Shown here in pieces: positions 63,242 to 64,000 of a stretch of 64,000 nt of DNA. The DNA is from Alentia gelatinosa (lineage: Eukaryota; Annelida; Polychaeta; Phyllodocida; Polynoidae). The notes below the pieces were generated by a model, which worked only from the letters and a program-made list of their open reading frames with translations, had not been told where the DNA came from and searched no databases. The translations under genes and the position numbers were made by a program. The stretch lies in assembly GCA_950022655.1 (NCBI GenBank), contig OX465584.1, positions 59,073,841-59,137,840 on the forward strand, read 5' to 3'. The first letter of the stretch is position 1. Each line of letters begins with the position of its first letter.

Positions 63242-63525
63242 ATTATCTCACCCCTGGAATAAATGTCCATAGGCTTAACATTGGGAATTCGTTCTTCATG
63301 CCCCTACAAGTATTGCAGTCTGTTCTCCATGGTTTATATCCTGTGTGTTGTCCATTCTTTTAGTGTGTACAGGGGTGAGATAAATACAGAAAGCAACTCG
63401 TTTTGGTCAGAGAAGTCATTCTCCAACTTGTTTGAATGCCATGTGATATTCACTCGGCTGTCGCCTTGTTCATATCAAACCGCATCAAACTCGTGGAGAA
63501 CGATGACTTTGACCAAAACATGTTG
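63242..63525 (-). mobile_element. Bipartite hairpin MITE, relative of 1620-1917
   Basis: TTATCTCACCCCTGGAATAA..CAGGGGTGAGATAAAT with CATAGGCTTAACATTGGG, then hairpin CGTTTTGGTCA / TGACCAAAACA with loop TCACTCGGCTGTCGCCTTG. Confidence 0.68.
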
Positions 63526-63644
63526 GTTTCTTCTTTAGTATTCCGTATGGGAAAATAAAGAACACTGTTCCGTATGCGTTGACCGAAATAATAGTTGTTA
63601 AGCCAAATGAAATTAATGGTTTTTTTTTCGGGTATATAGTAAAT

Positions 63645-63950
63645 ATAGAACGACCTACCATACAAATCACTAATTACAGAATCGTTAAGTTATGACGATA
63701 GTAGTATAATATAAATTGATTCTACTGTGGTGTGCAGTGCTAGAGTGATGGGATGGGGCGGGACTATTCGCATGGACACTTTTTTTAAATAATCATATTG
63801 AACGACCTGACCATGCTGTACATGCTACAAAAAAAGGTAGGGAATTGTTGCTTTCTACAGAACGAGGCCCCAGGCTGAGTTTTGTAAAAACATCAATTCC
63901 CATCGAGTTTTGTACCATGTCCAAGCATGGTAGGTCGTTATATATCTATC
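63645..63950. mobile_element. TATAGAACGACC-ended hairpin MITEs
   Basis: AATATAGAACGACCTACCAT at 63646, then TTGAACGACCTGACCATG at about 63799 and CCAAGCATGGTAGGTCGTTA at 63920. The last pair bounds an element of about 150 bp. Confidence 0.6.
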
Positions 63951-64000
63951 ATTTCATTATTCTTAACAGGTTAATAAGTGTTGAGATTGTGATAGATAGG

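Overview
This window is eukaryotic, from a compact and repeat-rich metazoan genome. It carries the 3' part of one large multi-exon gene on the + strand (about 23-36655), followed by about 27 kb of intergenic DNA in which I find no credible second gene. Every exon has GT-AG borders, and the reading frame closes through all of them: 2 nt of a split codon plus 1143 codons including the stop.

The gene encodes the C-terminal ~1140 residues of a type I membrane protein. Its domain order is LDLa, MAM, LDLa, MAM, LDLa, MAM, LDLa, MAM, LDLa, LDLa, LDLa, EGF, transmembrane helix and a short tail with an NPVY motif. This order matches the C-terminal half of the MALRD1/DIET1 family as I know it. The 5' end lies before the window. 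Nearly all domain modules are bounded by phase-1 introns.

The introns contain four arrays in which a piece of an exon-intron boundary has been amplified as a minisatellite. Three carry exon 3' ends with their 5' splice sites (exons 4, 12 and 18) and one carries a 3' splice-site region (before exon 17). I recall boundary-spanning minisatellites ('mirages') being described in amphioxus. With the deuterostome-like gene content, this makes a cephalochordate (Branchiostoma-like) my best guess, held at moderate confidence.

The rest of the sequence is mostly short non-autonomous elements. They include a family with GGCGTCCACCTACTACGAT termini, several bipartite hairpin families sharing a GGCGAAGCC loop, elements bounded by TTAACCCTT that hold palindromic 34-35 bp satellites, and a TATAGAACGACC-ended family whose terminus became a 1.7 kb minisatellite. 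There are also pogo-like TACAGTAAAACCCC elements, three LINE reverse-transcriptase 3' fragments and a tRNA-derived SINE. Several elements sit within 15-40 bp of real 3' splice sites.

From 36.7 to 64 kb the sequence is these elements, AT microsatellites and unrecognised AT-rich DNA, with one weak promoter-like candidate at 59.8-60.25 kb.
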